Shown piece by piece: positions 40,336 to 52,006 of a stretch of DNA of 64,000 nt; the first letter of the stretch is position 1, and each line of letters begins with the position of its first letter. The notes under the pieces are model-generated. The model was not told where the DNA came from. It made no database searches and worked only from the letters and a program-made list of their open reading frames with translations. This DNA is from Mytilus californianus (taxonomy: Eukaryota > Mollusca > Bivalvia > Mytilida > Mytilidae), in assembly GCF_021869535.1 (NCBI RefSeq), contig NW_026262734.1, forward strand, positions 94,927,285 to 94,991,284, written 5' to 3'. A program made the position numbers and the translations under genes.

Positions 40336-41975
40336 GCAAGTTGAGTCTTCTATACAAAATAATAATGGATGAGACACAAATCGAGTCTTCTTCTATACAA
40401 AATAATAAGGGATGAGACACAAATCGAGTCTTCTTCTATACAAAATAATAATGGATGAGACACAAGTTGAGACTTCTCCTATACGAAATAATAATGGATG
40501 AGACACAAATCGAGTCTTCTTCTATACAAAATAACAAGGGATGAGACACAAATCGAGTCTTCTTCTATACAAAATAATAATGGATGAGACACAAATCAAG
40601 TCTTCTTCTATACAAAGTAATAATGGATGAGACACAAATCGAGTCTTCTTCAATACAAAATAATAATGGATGAGACAAAATGGATACGAAACAAATTGAG
40701 TCTTCCCCTATACAAAATAATAACGGATAAGAAACAAGTTGAGACTTCCCCTATACAAAATAATACAATGGATGAGACACAAGTTGAGTCTTCCCCTATA
40801 CAAAATAATAATGGATGAGACACAAGTTGAGTCTTCCCTATACAAAATAATAATGGATGAGACACAAATCGAGTCTTCCTCTATACAAAATAATAATGGA
40901 TGAGACACAAGTTGAGTCTTCCCCTATACAAAATAATAATGGATGAGACACAATAGATAAGAAACAAATTGAGACTTCTCCTATACAAAATAATAATGGA
41001 TAAGACACAAGTTAAGACTTCTCCTATACAAAATAATAATGGATGAGACACAAGTTGAGACTTCTCCTATACAAAATAATAATGAATGAGACACAAATCG
41101 AGTCTTCTTCAATACAAAATAATAATAGATGAGACAAAATGGATACGAAACAAATTGAGTCTTCCCCTATACAAAATAATAATGGATGAGACACAAGTTG
41201 AGTCTTCCCCTTTACAAAATAATAATGGATGAGACACAAATCGAGTCTTCTTCTAGTCTATACAAAATAATAATGGATGAGACACAAGTTGAGTCTTCCC
41301 CTATACAAAATAATAATGGATGAGACACAAGTTGAGTCTTCCCCTATACAAAATAATAATGAATGAGACACACATCGAGTCTTCCTCTATACAAAATAAT
41401 AATGGATGAGACACAAGTTGAGTCTTCCCCTATACAAAATAATAATGGATGAGACACAATAGATAAGAAACAAATTGAGTCTTCCGGATCCCCCTATACA
41501 AAATAATAATGGATGAGACACAAGTTGAGACTTCTCCTATACACAATAATAATGGATGAGACACAAGTTGAGACTTCTCCTATACAAAATAATAATGGAT
41601 GAGACACAAATCAAGTCTTCTTTTATACAAAGTAATAATGGAAGAGACACAAGTTGAGACTTCTCCTATACAAAATAATAATGGATGAGACACAAGTTGA
41701 GTCTTCCCCTATACAAAATAATAATGGATGAGACACAAATCGAGTCTTCTTCTATACAAAATAATAACGGATGAGACACAAATTGAGTCTTCTACTATAC
41801 AAAATAATAGTGGATGAGACACAAATTGAGTCTTCTATACAAAATAATAATGGATGAGACACAAATTGAGTCTTCCTCTATACAAAATAATAATGGATGA
41901 GACACACATTGAGTCTTCTCCTATATAAAATAATAATGGATGAGACACAAGTTGAGGCTTCTCCTATACAAACAA
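40336..41975. repeat. 43-bp minisatellite, ~38 copies
   Basis: Unit: AATAATGGATGAGACACAAG + TTGAGTCTTCCCCTATACAAAAT. Variants alternate CAAATCGAGTCTTCTTCTAT and CAAGTTGAGACTTCTCC, and a composite variant with ATAGATAAGAAACAAATTGA occurs three times, showing higher-order duplication. Open frames here are repeat artefacts. Confidence 0.95.
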
Positions 41976-42224
41976 ATAATGGGGTATTAATGGGTTAAAT
42001 ATAAAGAAAAAAGAATATTGATTAGCATAGATACATACAATATAAATACACAATTACAATACCTACAATCACAGTCATTTATGCTATATCAGTACCCCAG
42101 GCATACAATAGTTAAAATGCAATTAATCTAAAACATATTAAATGTACTTGTATCTTTAACAAATATTCTATTGTATTTAAGACCTGATGGTCATCACTGC
42201 TTACTAAGTAACGTGTTGATTGTG

Positions 42225-42285
42225 AAGTATTAAACTAGAGTCACCAACGAGCCTGTGTCGCTCACCTGGATATAGGTGCATCTTA
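42225..42285 (-). mobile_element. Short fragment of the 'ggctcacctgag' element end
   Basis: CTAGAGTCACCAACGAGCCTGT-like sequence and GTCGCTCACCTGGATATAGG resemble the ends of the element at 50838-53752. Confidence 0.35.
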
Positions 42286-42905
42286 AACATAGGTTGTAGA
42301 TCGACTAGAATATAATTCATGACTAAAATATCTTTTTGATTGATCGTATTTTGCTGATTATTTTTACTGTGTTTAGTTTCTCTCTATCTTCTATAACTTT
42401 TATCAAAAATAAAAAAAAAAAGGTAAATTTGTTTTAAGCAATATTAGACATAATATAAACAAACTTAGTTTGGATGTACCTGTAGAAAACTTACTTCAAA
42501 CGGAATATCACATCCCAGTTTTATGGTAATATTGTTTATAAAGCTCGTAAATTTAGATACGACCCGTGTATTCTTATCGGTCTTTTAAATAAACTTATTC
42601 TAAAAGGTTACCAATTTAACAGTGTAATAAGGTCTTTGAATATTGTTTTTGTCGGTGAAGACGTTAATTTTGTTATCAATAGATAATTTTAAAACATAAT
42701 TCACAGTTCTATATTCTGTCGATACCTACATTTTGGCATTGAACAAAATTAAGATCTTATTTTTCTTTGACTATTTATGACATCTTAAATTCATTGGATG
42801 CGCACTACTACCAATTGATACTTTAGTCTTATAGATAGAGGATTTTTTTATTATTTGATATTGGCTTTAAAGGGTTTTCAGAAACTGTTAGTACTCTCAG
42901 ATCTG
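42286..42905. other. Intergenic, no gene recognised
   Basis: AT-rich sequence with short frames only. The 'tacctgtagaaaacttacttc' and 'cgacccgtgtattc' stretches looked like decayed reverse-transcriptase-type sequence but were too short to call. Confidence 0.25.
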
Positions 42906-42924
42906 CACTTTGTGTGTCCTTATG

Positions 42925-43760
42925 AAAATAAGGCGATGTGGTATGATTGCCAATGAGACAACTATCCACCAAAGTTCAAATGAAGTGGATGTAAGCAATT
43001 ATAGGCAACCGTACGGCATTCAACAAAGAAAAAAACTCATACCGTATAGTCGGCTATTAAAAAAGCTCCGACAAGAAAAATATGAAACAATTCATTTGAG
43101 AAAAATAACGGCCTATCATATAACAAAATAATTTACGAAAAACAAATGTGACAGACATGAACCAACGACAACCACTGAACTACATGCTCCTGACTTGGGA
43201 CAGGCACACAAAGAATGTGACTGGGATAAACATGTCTGAAGGCGCAAACCCTCCCCTAACCTGGGACAGTGGTGTAACAGTACAACACAAGAACAAACTA
43301 TAAACATCAGTTGAAATGGGCTTAACTCATCAGATCGATACAATGAAGAAAAACACAGACAGGACGCGGTATAGTATTTATACATCCCTAAAAAAAAAAA
43401 AAAGACACGAAGTACAGTATTTGTGCTTTGTATTGATCTGATGAATTAAGCACTTTTCAACTGATTTAATAGTGTTTCAAGACAGGGGCCTGCAATTCAG
43501 TGGTTGTCTTTAAATTTGTTGCTGTACATCATATTTGTTTTTTCGTTTATTGTTTGGACATAAATCAGGCCGTTTGTTTTCTCGTTTGAATTGCATGGTT
43601 TACATTTGTCACGTCGAGCCCATTATAGCTTGCTATGTGGTATGGGTTTTTACTCATTGTTGAAGGCCGTATGGTGACCCACAGTTTCTAACGTCTTCGT
43701 CATTTGGTCTCTGACTTGTGGAAAGTTGTCTCATTGGCAATCATACCACATCTTCTTGTT
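42925..43760. mobile_element. Foldback pair of the 'ggtatgattgccaatgag' repeat
   Basis: A copy on + (GATGTGGTATGATTGCCAAT at 42933 to about 43395) is followed at once by a copy on - (about 43400 to GGCAATCATACCACATCTTC at 43755). Shared blocks: CAACCACTGAA, CATCAGATCGATACAA, AACGGCCT. The two arms are diverged, so the pair is old or came from two insertions. A short A-run (43389-43402) marks the junction. Confidence 0.85.
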
Positions 43761-43879
43761 TCTGTATAAAATATTAAACTTGCATCTTCCTAGGTTTATA
43801 TCTTTAATTATGAGGATGACTGATACCTGAAATGTATATATACACAGTACATTGGTAAATAATTAGTGAATTATGAGGG

Positions 43880-44105
43880 TCTGGATGGGGGTCCTTCATT
43901 TCTGTATTCTTTCATTTTTTAGGCCATTTTTTTTCTCTATTCTTTAAACTATCTGCCCAGTATTCTCCATTCTTTATATTTTAGCACCTCATTATTCTGT
44001 ATTCTTTATTTTTTGGGTCAATTTTTTCTCTATTCTTTATTTCCCCCCCCCCCCCCCCCCCCCCATTATTGTCTATTCTGTAAACCTCCACCCACACCCT
44101 CAATT
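43880..44105. repeat. Pyrimidine-rich minisatellite with a run of 22 C
   Basis: Units such as CTCTATTCTTT and CCATTCTTTATATTTTAGCA match 32240-32525. An uninterrupted run of 22 C lies at 44043-44064. Confidence 0.85.
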
Positions 44106-44701
44106 ATGTTAAATGAAAACCGTTGCTTTCCCGTTTCGACAGAAAATGTTTGACATCCGATTTAAGAGATTCAAAATTTTTGTCGCACTGTAGATAAATC
44201 ATTCGACAAGTTCCATTTTTTTTATAGCATTGTTATAAAATGTAAAAATCTGTTGCCCTTTTAAAGGTGCTGTGGCCAATACGTAAATTCATAAAAAAAA
44301 ATCGATATTCACGTACTAGTCCCAGATAGATGGTATAAAACAATTGTATTCACTACATCTTGTCGAATGAATAATGATGGCAATCTTTGATCTTAGCATG
44401 GAAATATTATATTTTGCTTCCATGATCTTAGCGTGTATTTATATTTAGGACTTTTTATTTTGTTATAATATATTTTATGTACATGGTTGAGTCTTTAGTT
44501 GTTTGGCTCTATTTTCTACATTTATAAAATCTCAGACTACTATAGTAGTCTTAGATAAAATTAGCTCTAAGACTATGACTTTTTATATAAGATATATTAA
44601 AAATATATTAAATGTGAGGTAATGTATCCAATGAATTGTATAGTCTCACTATACAAAGCCTTGATTCATCTTATTCAACGCCGAGTTCATTTCGATTGCA
44701 C

Positions 44702-44735
44702 CAAGGATTCGTAAAGTATGCTATACGAATCCTTG
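44702..44735. promoter_or_regulatory. 12-bp perfect hairpin just upstream of UBE2G1
   Basis: CAAGGATTCGTA, a 10-base spacer, TACGAATCCTTG. It lies about 160 bp before the UBE2G1 start codon. A related but less perfect hairpin is at 55867-55907. It may be a small repeat, not a regulator. Confidence 0.5.
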
Positions 44736-44739
44736 TTTG

Positions 44740-44897
44740 CACACTGAAACTGTAAATAAAAAAGTCCGCGAAAACTCGCAGTTAACTCCCCTGTCGCTCA
44801 GCTGTGAACAAACGATTGCACCTGCGCATTTTTCACTTCCAGAAGCCGAGAATAAAAATATCCGTTGGAGTGGAAAAGCCGTGGAAATATTTCTCCT
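44740..44897 (+). promoter_or_regulatory. UBE2G1: UBE2G1 promoter / 5' UTR region
   Basis: CpG-rich relative to its surroundings (GTCCGCGAAAACTCGCAG, CTGTCGCTCAG, CTGCGCATTTTTCACTTCCAG, CCGTTGGAG, GCCGTGG). TGCGCA resembles half of an NRF1 site and CACTTCCAG an ETS site on -; both are housekeeping-type motifs. No TATA box seen. The start site itself cannot be placed. Confidence 0.5.
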
Positions 44898-44943
44898 ATG
44901 GCTGTTGACCAGTCAGCGCTCCTTTTACAAAGGCAGCTACGTG
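44898..44943 (+). CDS. UBE2G1: UBE2G1 exon 1
   Basis: 15 codons plus one base: [15 protein letters not shown], donor G|GTGAGG. The split codon G|AT with exon 2 gives Asp and an unbroken [17 protein letters not shown], which is why this distant small exon is accepted. Confidence 0.88.
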
Positions 44944-47900
44944 GTGAGGAATACAAAATAGGGAGAGCAAAGCCTTTGAATTTGTCACAAAATTGAAGTA
45001 GACCATCCTTTTCCGTCTTTTGTCGAACAAAAAGCAAAACGTCTGCGCATATGAATCATCCCAACACGTTCGTTAATAATAAGATTTGTTTTTTGTTAAT
45101 GATACTATTTGATTAGTATGCTTGTTTTTAAATCGCTTTAACTATTCCGTGTGAAAAATTTCAATCGCCACATGTTGAAATTACACACATGTTCCCAACT
45201 ATAAACTTTCCTGATCCAGTGCCAGTGGCAGTGTTCTCGAAATCTTTTTATTCATGGTGGTTCTTGAGAAAATCTGCTGGTCCTCACTTTTATTTCTATT
45301 GCAAAATACCAAAATTGTGTAGGTCCTTTGCAAATTTAGGTGGTCAAAACCTTTGGACCACCACTTTTCAAGAACTCTGTTGATCAAATGCTAGTCCTCC
45401 AAAAGGAGAAACTATTTATCAAATGAGCAAAGACTGGGCCAAAGTACGTCATTTGTTGAACTGATTGAGAAGTTAACTCAATATCAGTTATAATTCACAT
45501 TATAAAAACTTTGTCCCAAGTGTTAGAGGTCACTGGCTAATCCCAGATTGCTCTGACAGCCCTTTTAAGGACTAGCTGGGGCCATGGTATGTCACAGCTT
45601 GTTTTAGACATCTGGTTATGTTGATCTCCTGTAGTTGGTGATCGCAATACTGGTATACTAGTATTGTGCACAATACTGGTATAAAAAATTTGTACCAGTA
45701 TTGTATTCCAGTATTGTACCAGTATTGTGTGTTTTTTTAATTAAACAATACATATAGGTAATTAATCTTTTATTAAAGGTGTCACATATATATGTTACAG
45801 TGAATTTGTAAAATCAGGGATTTTGTAAAATCCCTGACATTTCAGGGTTTTTGTATAATCACTGAACTGTTTAGTGATTTTATAAAATCCCTGATTTTGA
45901 CTAGGGATTTTACAAAATCACTGAAATAATTACGATCTTTTTACAGATTCCCTGATTGAATTCAGTGAATTTGTAAAATAAATAATTCTTTTTGATTAAA
46001 CAATTCTTTAAAAAAAAAGTCAACAACAGTTTCACTAAACAAGTTTGAGGTTAATTTAGCCTTAGTACTATATACTTAATACTTAGTGAACAATTTTCAC
46101 AAAACAACTGACATACTGTAGAAAAATGACTCGGGCACATATGTCTTTAAATCAAGAGCAAACTTATACACAAAAATTACTTCAAATAATCGAGGGAAAA
46201 ATTAAAATGTAAAATATTGAACCAAGAAAAATATGAAGAAATTTTAAAACCTTTTGCTAAAAATCCACAGAAAGAAGACAAAACAAGCTCTTTATTATTA
46301 CCTTGTTCGAAACTAAGTTAAAGTTTATTATATAGTGCTTCTGTAATTACTTAAAAGTATAAACCAAGTATGTCAAATTTTATAATCAAATACAAAGACA
46401 AACATTGGAGTCATTGCCGTAATGAGAGGAGAAAAACACATGGAAAAAGTAAGAAATTGATTTGTCACAGTGATCCAGTGGCAGATATTACATGCATATC
46501 GGGACGAGAGTATCTTTTTGTGACATGAAAATTAATATATAAAAAGCAAATAAGTGTTGTATTATTAATTTGCAGCCTATAAAAGACATATAAATCCACA
46601 AAATATTAATAGTAAAACAAATAGACAACATATACGTATAGGTAAAAATACTTTGTTTTGTACTTGCATTTCTTACTTTGGTCATATCTCAGATACGGCC
46701 TTATACATGTGTTCATTCATAGAGTGATAAAAGATTAAATAAGTTTTTATACTTTCTTCACTCTTTAGATTCAAATCAAATTACAAGTAAACATTTGTTT
46801 GATGTAGGTATACAGTTTTTCAATGTAGAGATGTGAAAAAAATCTTTAAAAAATGCCGGGCATTCATCAGATAACGATATCAAATCTTAAGCAAAAATAA
46901 GTAAAATTGTAGTCCTACATTTAACAGCTCATATATTTTTATTATTCATAGTCACTGTAAAATAGTTTTCTGTAACTAGTATTATTTATTAAAATTCAAA
47001 ATCAAAATCATTGTTTATTTGTATTATGAAAAACACATTCCTAATATCAAGTTCAAACTTGCAATCAGGGATTTTACAAAATCCCTGGCAATATTTTCAG
47101 TGATTTTACAAAATCACTGACATTTTCAGGGATTTTACAAAATCACTGAAACTGTTAGTGGTTTTACAAAATCACTAATTATTCTAGGGATTTTTCAAAA
47201 TCACTGATTTTACAAATTCACTGTAACATATATACATAATGATATTAACATATGACATGACAATTTTATATGGAATGATTGTATGTTTAACTGTTGATGG
47301 TACACTGTGATTGTAATCAAAGAAAGTTTTAAATCTGATGTTTTTTTTCTTATAAAGGGAACCGTACTGTCTCAGCATTTTAACAAACTCTTTACTTTCT
47401 TCTATGTTTTCTTCCAGCTCTTTCTTTCCAAGTCTCAATAGTATATTTTAGTGAATTTTATATTGACATTAATGCTGTTATAGCTTCTGTATCATTAGCA
47501 TTGGTATTGTTTATTTCTTCTTCAGATGGCATTTCTGCAACCCCCACTTCCTATATTGATATTTATGTATTCAGTCTGTGGACTTTCTCTTATGCTTACT
47601 TGATTACAAGCTTGTTTAGATAGCACCTGTACGGTTCTCTTACTGTAGGAGTGCTTGTCTAGTATTAGTATTTGAGTATTTGTACCAGTAGATATATCTG
47701 CTACAAATTGTATTGTCCATGGTTCTGAATCAACTGCTTTAACTACCCTTAACATTCATGCAGACAAACTAGTTAATTTGATTATTATCAGGTTCCCCTA
47801 TTAAGCAACTTTTTATGTTTAATGGATATTGATATCTTTTATTATGTTTATTGTGAAAGATTGATAAGAAAATAAAGACAAACAAATGCTTAGAATCTTA

Positions 47901-50900
47901 GTATACATGTACAGTCAAACCTGAGTAAACCGGACCCTGAATATACTGGTTTCCTGTCCATTCCAGCCGAAAATTAAAGTCCCATTTTTTCCCCTTCAAA
48001 GTCTTTGTTAAAATACCCTTTGTAAACCGGACCCTGTGTATTCCGAATTCCAGACTAATGATGCAGTCCCAATACTCTTAATTACATCAATTATTACCTG
48101 TCAAAACCGGTTTGTCTAATTAATTTTAAATGATAACAGTATTGATATGCAATCAAAACATATTTGTTTATATAGGATGGCTTTACAGGATAATCAATTA
48201 GCCAGGTGTTAAACCGTGAACTTACAATGGTACAGTAGTGAACTGTATTAATAAAACACTATATAAAAGTGTAAATTAAACTAAAAGACACGCCGAATAT
48301 ATCTCGGATAGAACTTACGTTGTAACTTAGATTATTTTTTTTTTCAAATCGCGGAGTTGGAAAATTTACATCCTGGGTTCCCTGTTGTGAACCCCTAAAC
48401 CAATGACCCTGATAATGAAGAACACCCGGATGACAACAATCAATCAGTATTGTACACTGTAGGACAATGTTTTTATCGTGATGAAATTTCGTTATATAAA
48501 ATTCTGGCTTTTTAATCGGCTATACCAACGTCGGAAATGACGATGGAAGTAAAACGAAACTTTCGTGTCACAATTCAAACAACGCGATGATTATGATGCA
48601 AATGAAAACAATGAGCACAAAGTGAAAGTGAAAGTGACATGTCGAATACTGATGCTACCGAGGTCTAATATGTAAAAAACGGTTAAAATATTATTTTTTT
48701 TGAATTCAAGGAAAACCAGTTTCTTAAATGTATATAGCCAATGAATAAGAAGATTCAAAACAACGATCATGCCAAGTTATTACGTTATTGCGTGTTGTAT
48801 TAATGAGTTTATAGCTTACAACCAAACAGAACTTTTACATGCAATATATCGGACGTCACAAGTCATTAACTTCCGGTCAAAACGGAAACCTGAATAAATC
48901 AGCCCACTGTCCAAACCGGCCCTTTTTCATAGTCCCATAGCCGGCCGGTTTATACAGGTTTTACTGTATTAAAATATCTGTTAAAAAATATACGATGGCA
49001 TACATGTAAATGCTGAATTTACAGTGTTATAGTGTAATAATTTGCTTGAATTTATTAAATAATAACTGAGATAATAAATCTTTTATTTTATTTTATCTAA
49101 ATTGAATTACATAAAATATCTATAGAAATATGATAAAATTATTAGCAATCATTTATATATTTAACAATCGTTTGAATAAGATGAGTTAATTACAATAATT
49201 TTTGTTTATTTGTACAAGTATAGTAATTATTTTTAACTGGTTGTTAATTGATTTCACAATTATCCTCTATAATCTTTTTGAGTTCATTTAATCTCCCTTT
49301 GATCTTCAATATCTAATTTTGCTTAAAATTCATTTTTCATTATACACCTTACATGCCTTAAAGTATAGTGAACAATACAACTACAATACTGGTATATCAG
49401 TAATGTACCAGTATTGCTGTTTTTAAAAAAAAAGTTACAATACTGGTACAAAATTTTTATACCAGTATTGTGGACAATACTGGTATACCAGTATTGCGAT
49501 CACCAACTACAGGAGATCCCTCCCTTGGCAGCACAGTAAAAGTCATTGTCAAGATGGGGAGACTTCAGGTGCACCTTAGGCATGTCAGGGAGATGTGAAT
49601 GATCTAAGACAGGAGACATGCAATTATTAGTATAAATAACATGATTAACATGGTGGGATAATTGCAACATGACAGATGTTTGGTGTTATGCAATAATGTC
49701 CTGTTGACATGTCACCATGCATACCATTTCTAGATCAAGACCTGTATAAGTTGATGGAGTCATTGACCAGTTTATCATGATTTTGCCTAGATTGTGTTCA
49801 TGGGGTTTATTCATCTGGATGATTATTATATTGTTGAAACCCATTAAATTGACAATAAACATGATAAATAGCAGCATACCAATATATAAATATATATATA
49901 TATGTTTTGAATTTTCCTTGGAGTTCGGTATTTTTGATATTTTACTTTTTTCAGTAGATAAATAATATAACAAAAACATTCTTCCCTTAAAACATGTCGA
50001 CATTTTATCAAATTAATTTATTAATTATTGTGTTATAACACTAAAAGCAGTCTTCCAGAAATATGCTAGGATGTCGAAAAAATCTGACAAATGTGCTGTT
50101 GGTCCAACAAATATTGGTCATTCACCAGTCCATCAATGCCAGTTAAACAAGTATGTAGAGGCTCCCATATTTTCTGTTTGTGAATCATCAGGTCGGTAAC
50201 CTGCCAATGGTACTTTGCAAGGCCTGATGGGAGTCACTAATCGAACCCCTAATGCAGAGGGCTAGTGATATTTTCATGAGAATTTGAAGTGATTTTAAAG
50301 TTACACATCCTTGAATTGTTGGAGTAAATGTTTTACCCTTATTCAAGTTATTGGAGGGTTGGGATAATTATGGGCACACAAAATCATGTAATGGTCCATA
50401 TAAGCTTATTTTAAGCTAAATACAGGATGGACATTTTATTTGTTAGTTTAATTTGAAGCTCATGCAGTGGCTGAAAATTTCCAAAGCCTAATCCTGTTAC
50501 TCCCCCTTTAATGATTTTCAGGGTGCCCAATATTAAAGCAGCAAGGTCTGTCGGCTTGCTTGTTATGAATCAAGAATAGAAATTGTACTCTTTTAAATTA
50601 ACTCTGCAATAAAGTGACCTTCAATGTGCAATAGTTAGCTGTATGATAGATTTATGGGGTATTATGTACTTTTCATGTTGCAAAACACATTCTTTTCGGG
50701 AAAATTCAAATTCAGTTATCGATTGTGGATCACACAAGCACCGTCCAGCAGGAATAATCTATGCATAGGCTAGGGTCAGCATGATTAATTATGTATCAAC
50801 ATAATTGTAAATCTACTAAGTTTCATCTCATGTTTTTTTTTGGCTCACCTGAGCTTTTCTCATCACTTGTCGTCCGTCGTCATTAACTTTTACAAAAATC

Positions 50901-51973
50901 TTCTCCTCTGAAACTACTGGGTTAAATTTAACCAAACTTGGCCACAATCATCATTGGGGTATCTTGTTTAAAATATGTGTCTGGTGACCCCGCCTGCCAA
51001 CCAAGATGGCCGACTTGGCTAAAAAATAGAACATACATGTAGGGGTAGAATGCAAGTTTTGTCTATTATTTTGAAAACCGTTATAAATAGAGAAAATCTG
51101 ACTGTATCAAAAATGTTCAGAATGTTGAGCTGAACCAATTGTCCAAATACGTCAAAACTGTCAGACAACTTCTTATAGGAGTTATTGCCCTTAAATGACA
51201 AATGTTACCATATTTCATTTTTGCCTATTATCTTGAAGACTTGAAAACTAGGATAGATAGAGAGAAACTTTAAATTGCAAAAATGATCAGCAAGACAAGT
51301 TCTACAAATAGGTCTCATGGTCAAAATCGTCAGTCGACTCCTCATTAGAGGTATCTTAAAAATTATAATAGATAGATAGAAACTTAAATAAGCAAAAATG
51401 ATCAGCAAGATAAGATCTACAGTTGAGACAATTTGGAGGAAATCGTCCAACTTCTCCTTATTGGAGTTATTGTCCTTTAATGAAGATTTTTACCATTTTT
51501 TTTGCATTTTGCCTGTTATGATAAAAATTATAATAGATAAATGGACACATTAAATTACAAAAATTATCAGTTAGGCAAGATCATCTATATTAAGTCAAAT
51601 GTTGCCGATATAGTTAGTAGACTGTCACTCTTTATAGGAGTGATTTCCCTTAAATTTATACTATTAAATGAGAAGACCTCATTTTGTGTGTCGCCCATCT
51701 TCCTTCCACAATAAATTAATCATCTTGCCTCTGTATCCTATAGGTACCATGCATAGTCGCATTTGTCATCCTCACTTATGATTATTTCGTTTGGGTTATT
51801 TTGGGAGGAAAACGAAAAAATAAAGGCATCCGGATAATGTTTCCGTCATTGGACGGACTTTTAAGTTGTAGACAAAACTTCCGTTTAGGACTGTTTAAGA
51901 TTACACATAATTTTTGTCGAGCCTGCGACTTTTGTCGCAGAAAGCTCGACATAGGGATAGCGATCCGGCGGCT

Positions 51974-52006
<33 letters not shown>

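Larger units (their letters stand above)
45623..49518. mobile_element. 3.9-kb terminal-inverted-repeat element, with nested insertions
   Basis: Left end GATCTCCTGTAGTTGGTGAT and CGCAATACTGGTATA(C) are mirrored at 49470-49518 in reverse complement. The inverted repeats extend about 100 bp with repeated CCAGTATTGT words. The element lies in UBE2G1 intron 1 and contains two other elements (45787-47234, 47912-48966) plus weak coding traces on -. No target duplication could be fixed. Confidence 0.82.

Noticed and set aside
40627..41239. Frames across the 43-bp array.
   Set aside because: Repeat artefacts; reading changes frame with each unit.
42286..42905. Possible decayed reverse-transcriptase sequence.
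   Set aside because: Only short scattered similarities in feel; no catalytic motif could be read.
50069..50200. A 42-codon frame [17 protein letters not shown]... in UBE2G1 intron 1.
   Set aside because: It has an ordinary composition and a start codon, but no conservation I can recognise and no supporting splice signals; too short to call.
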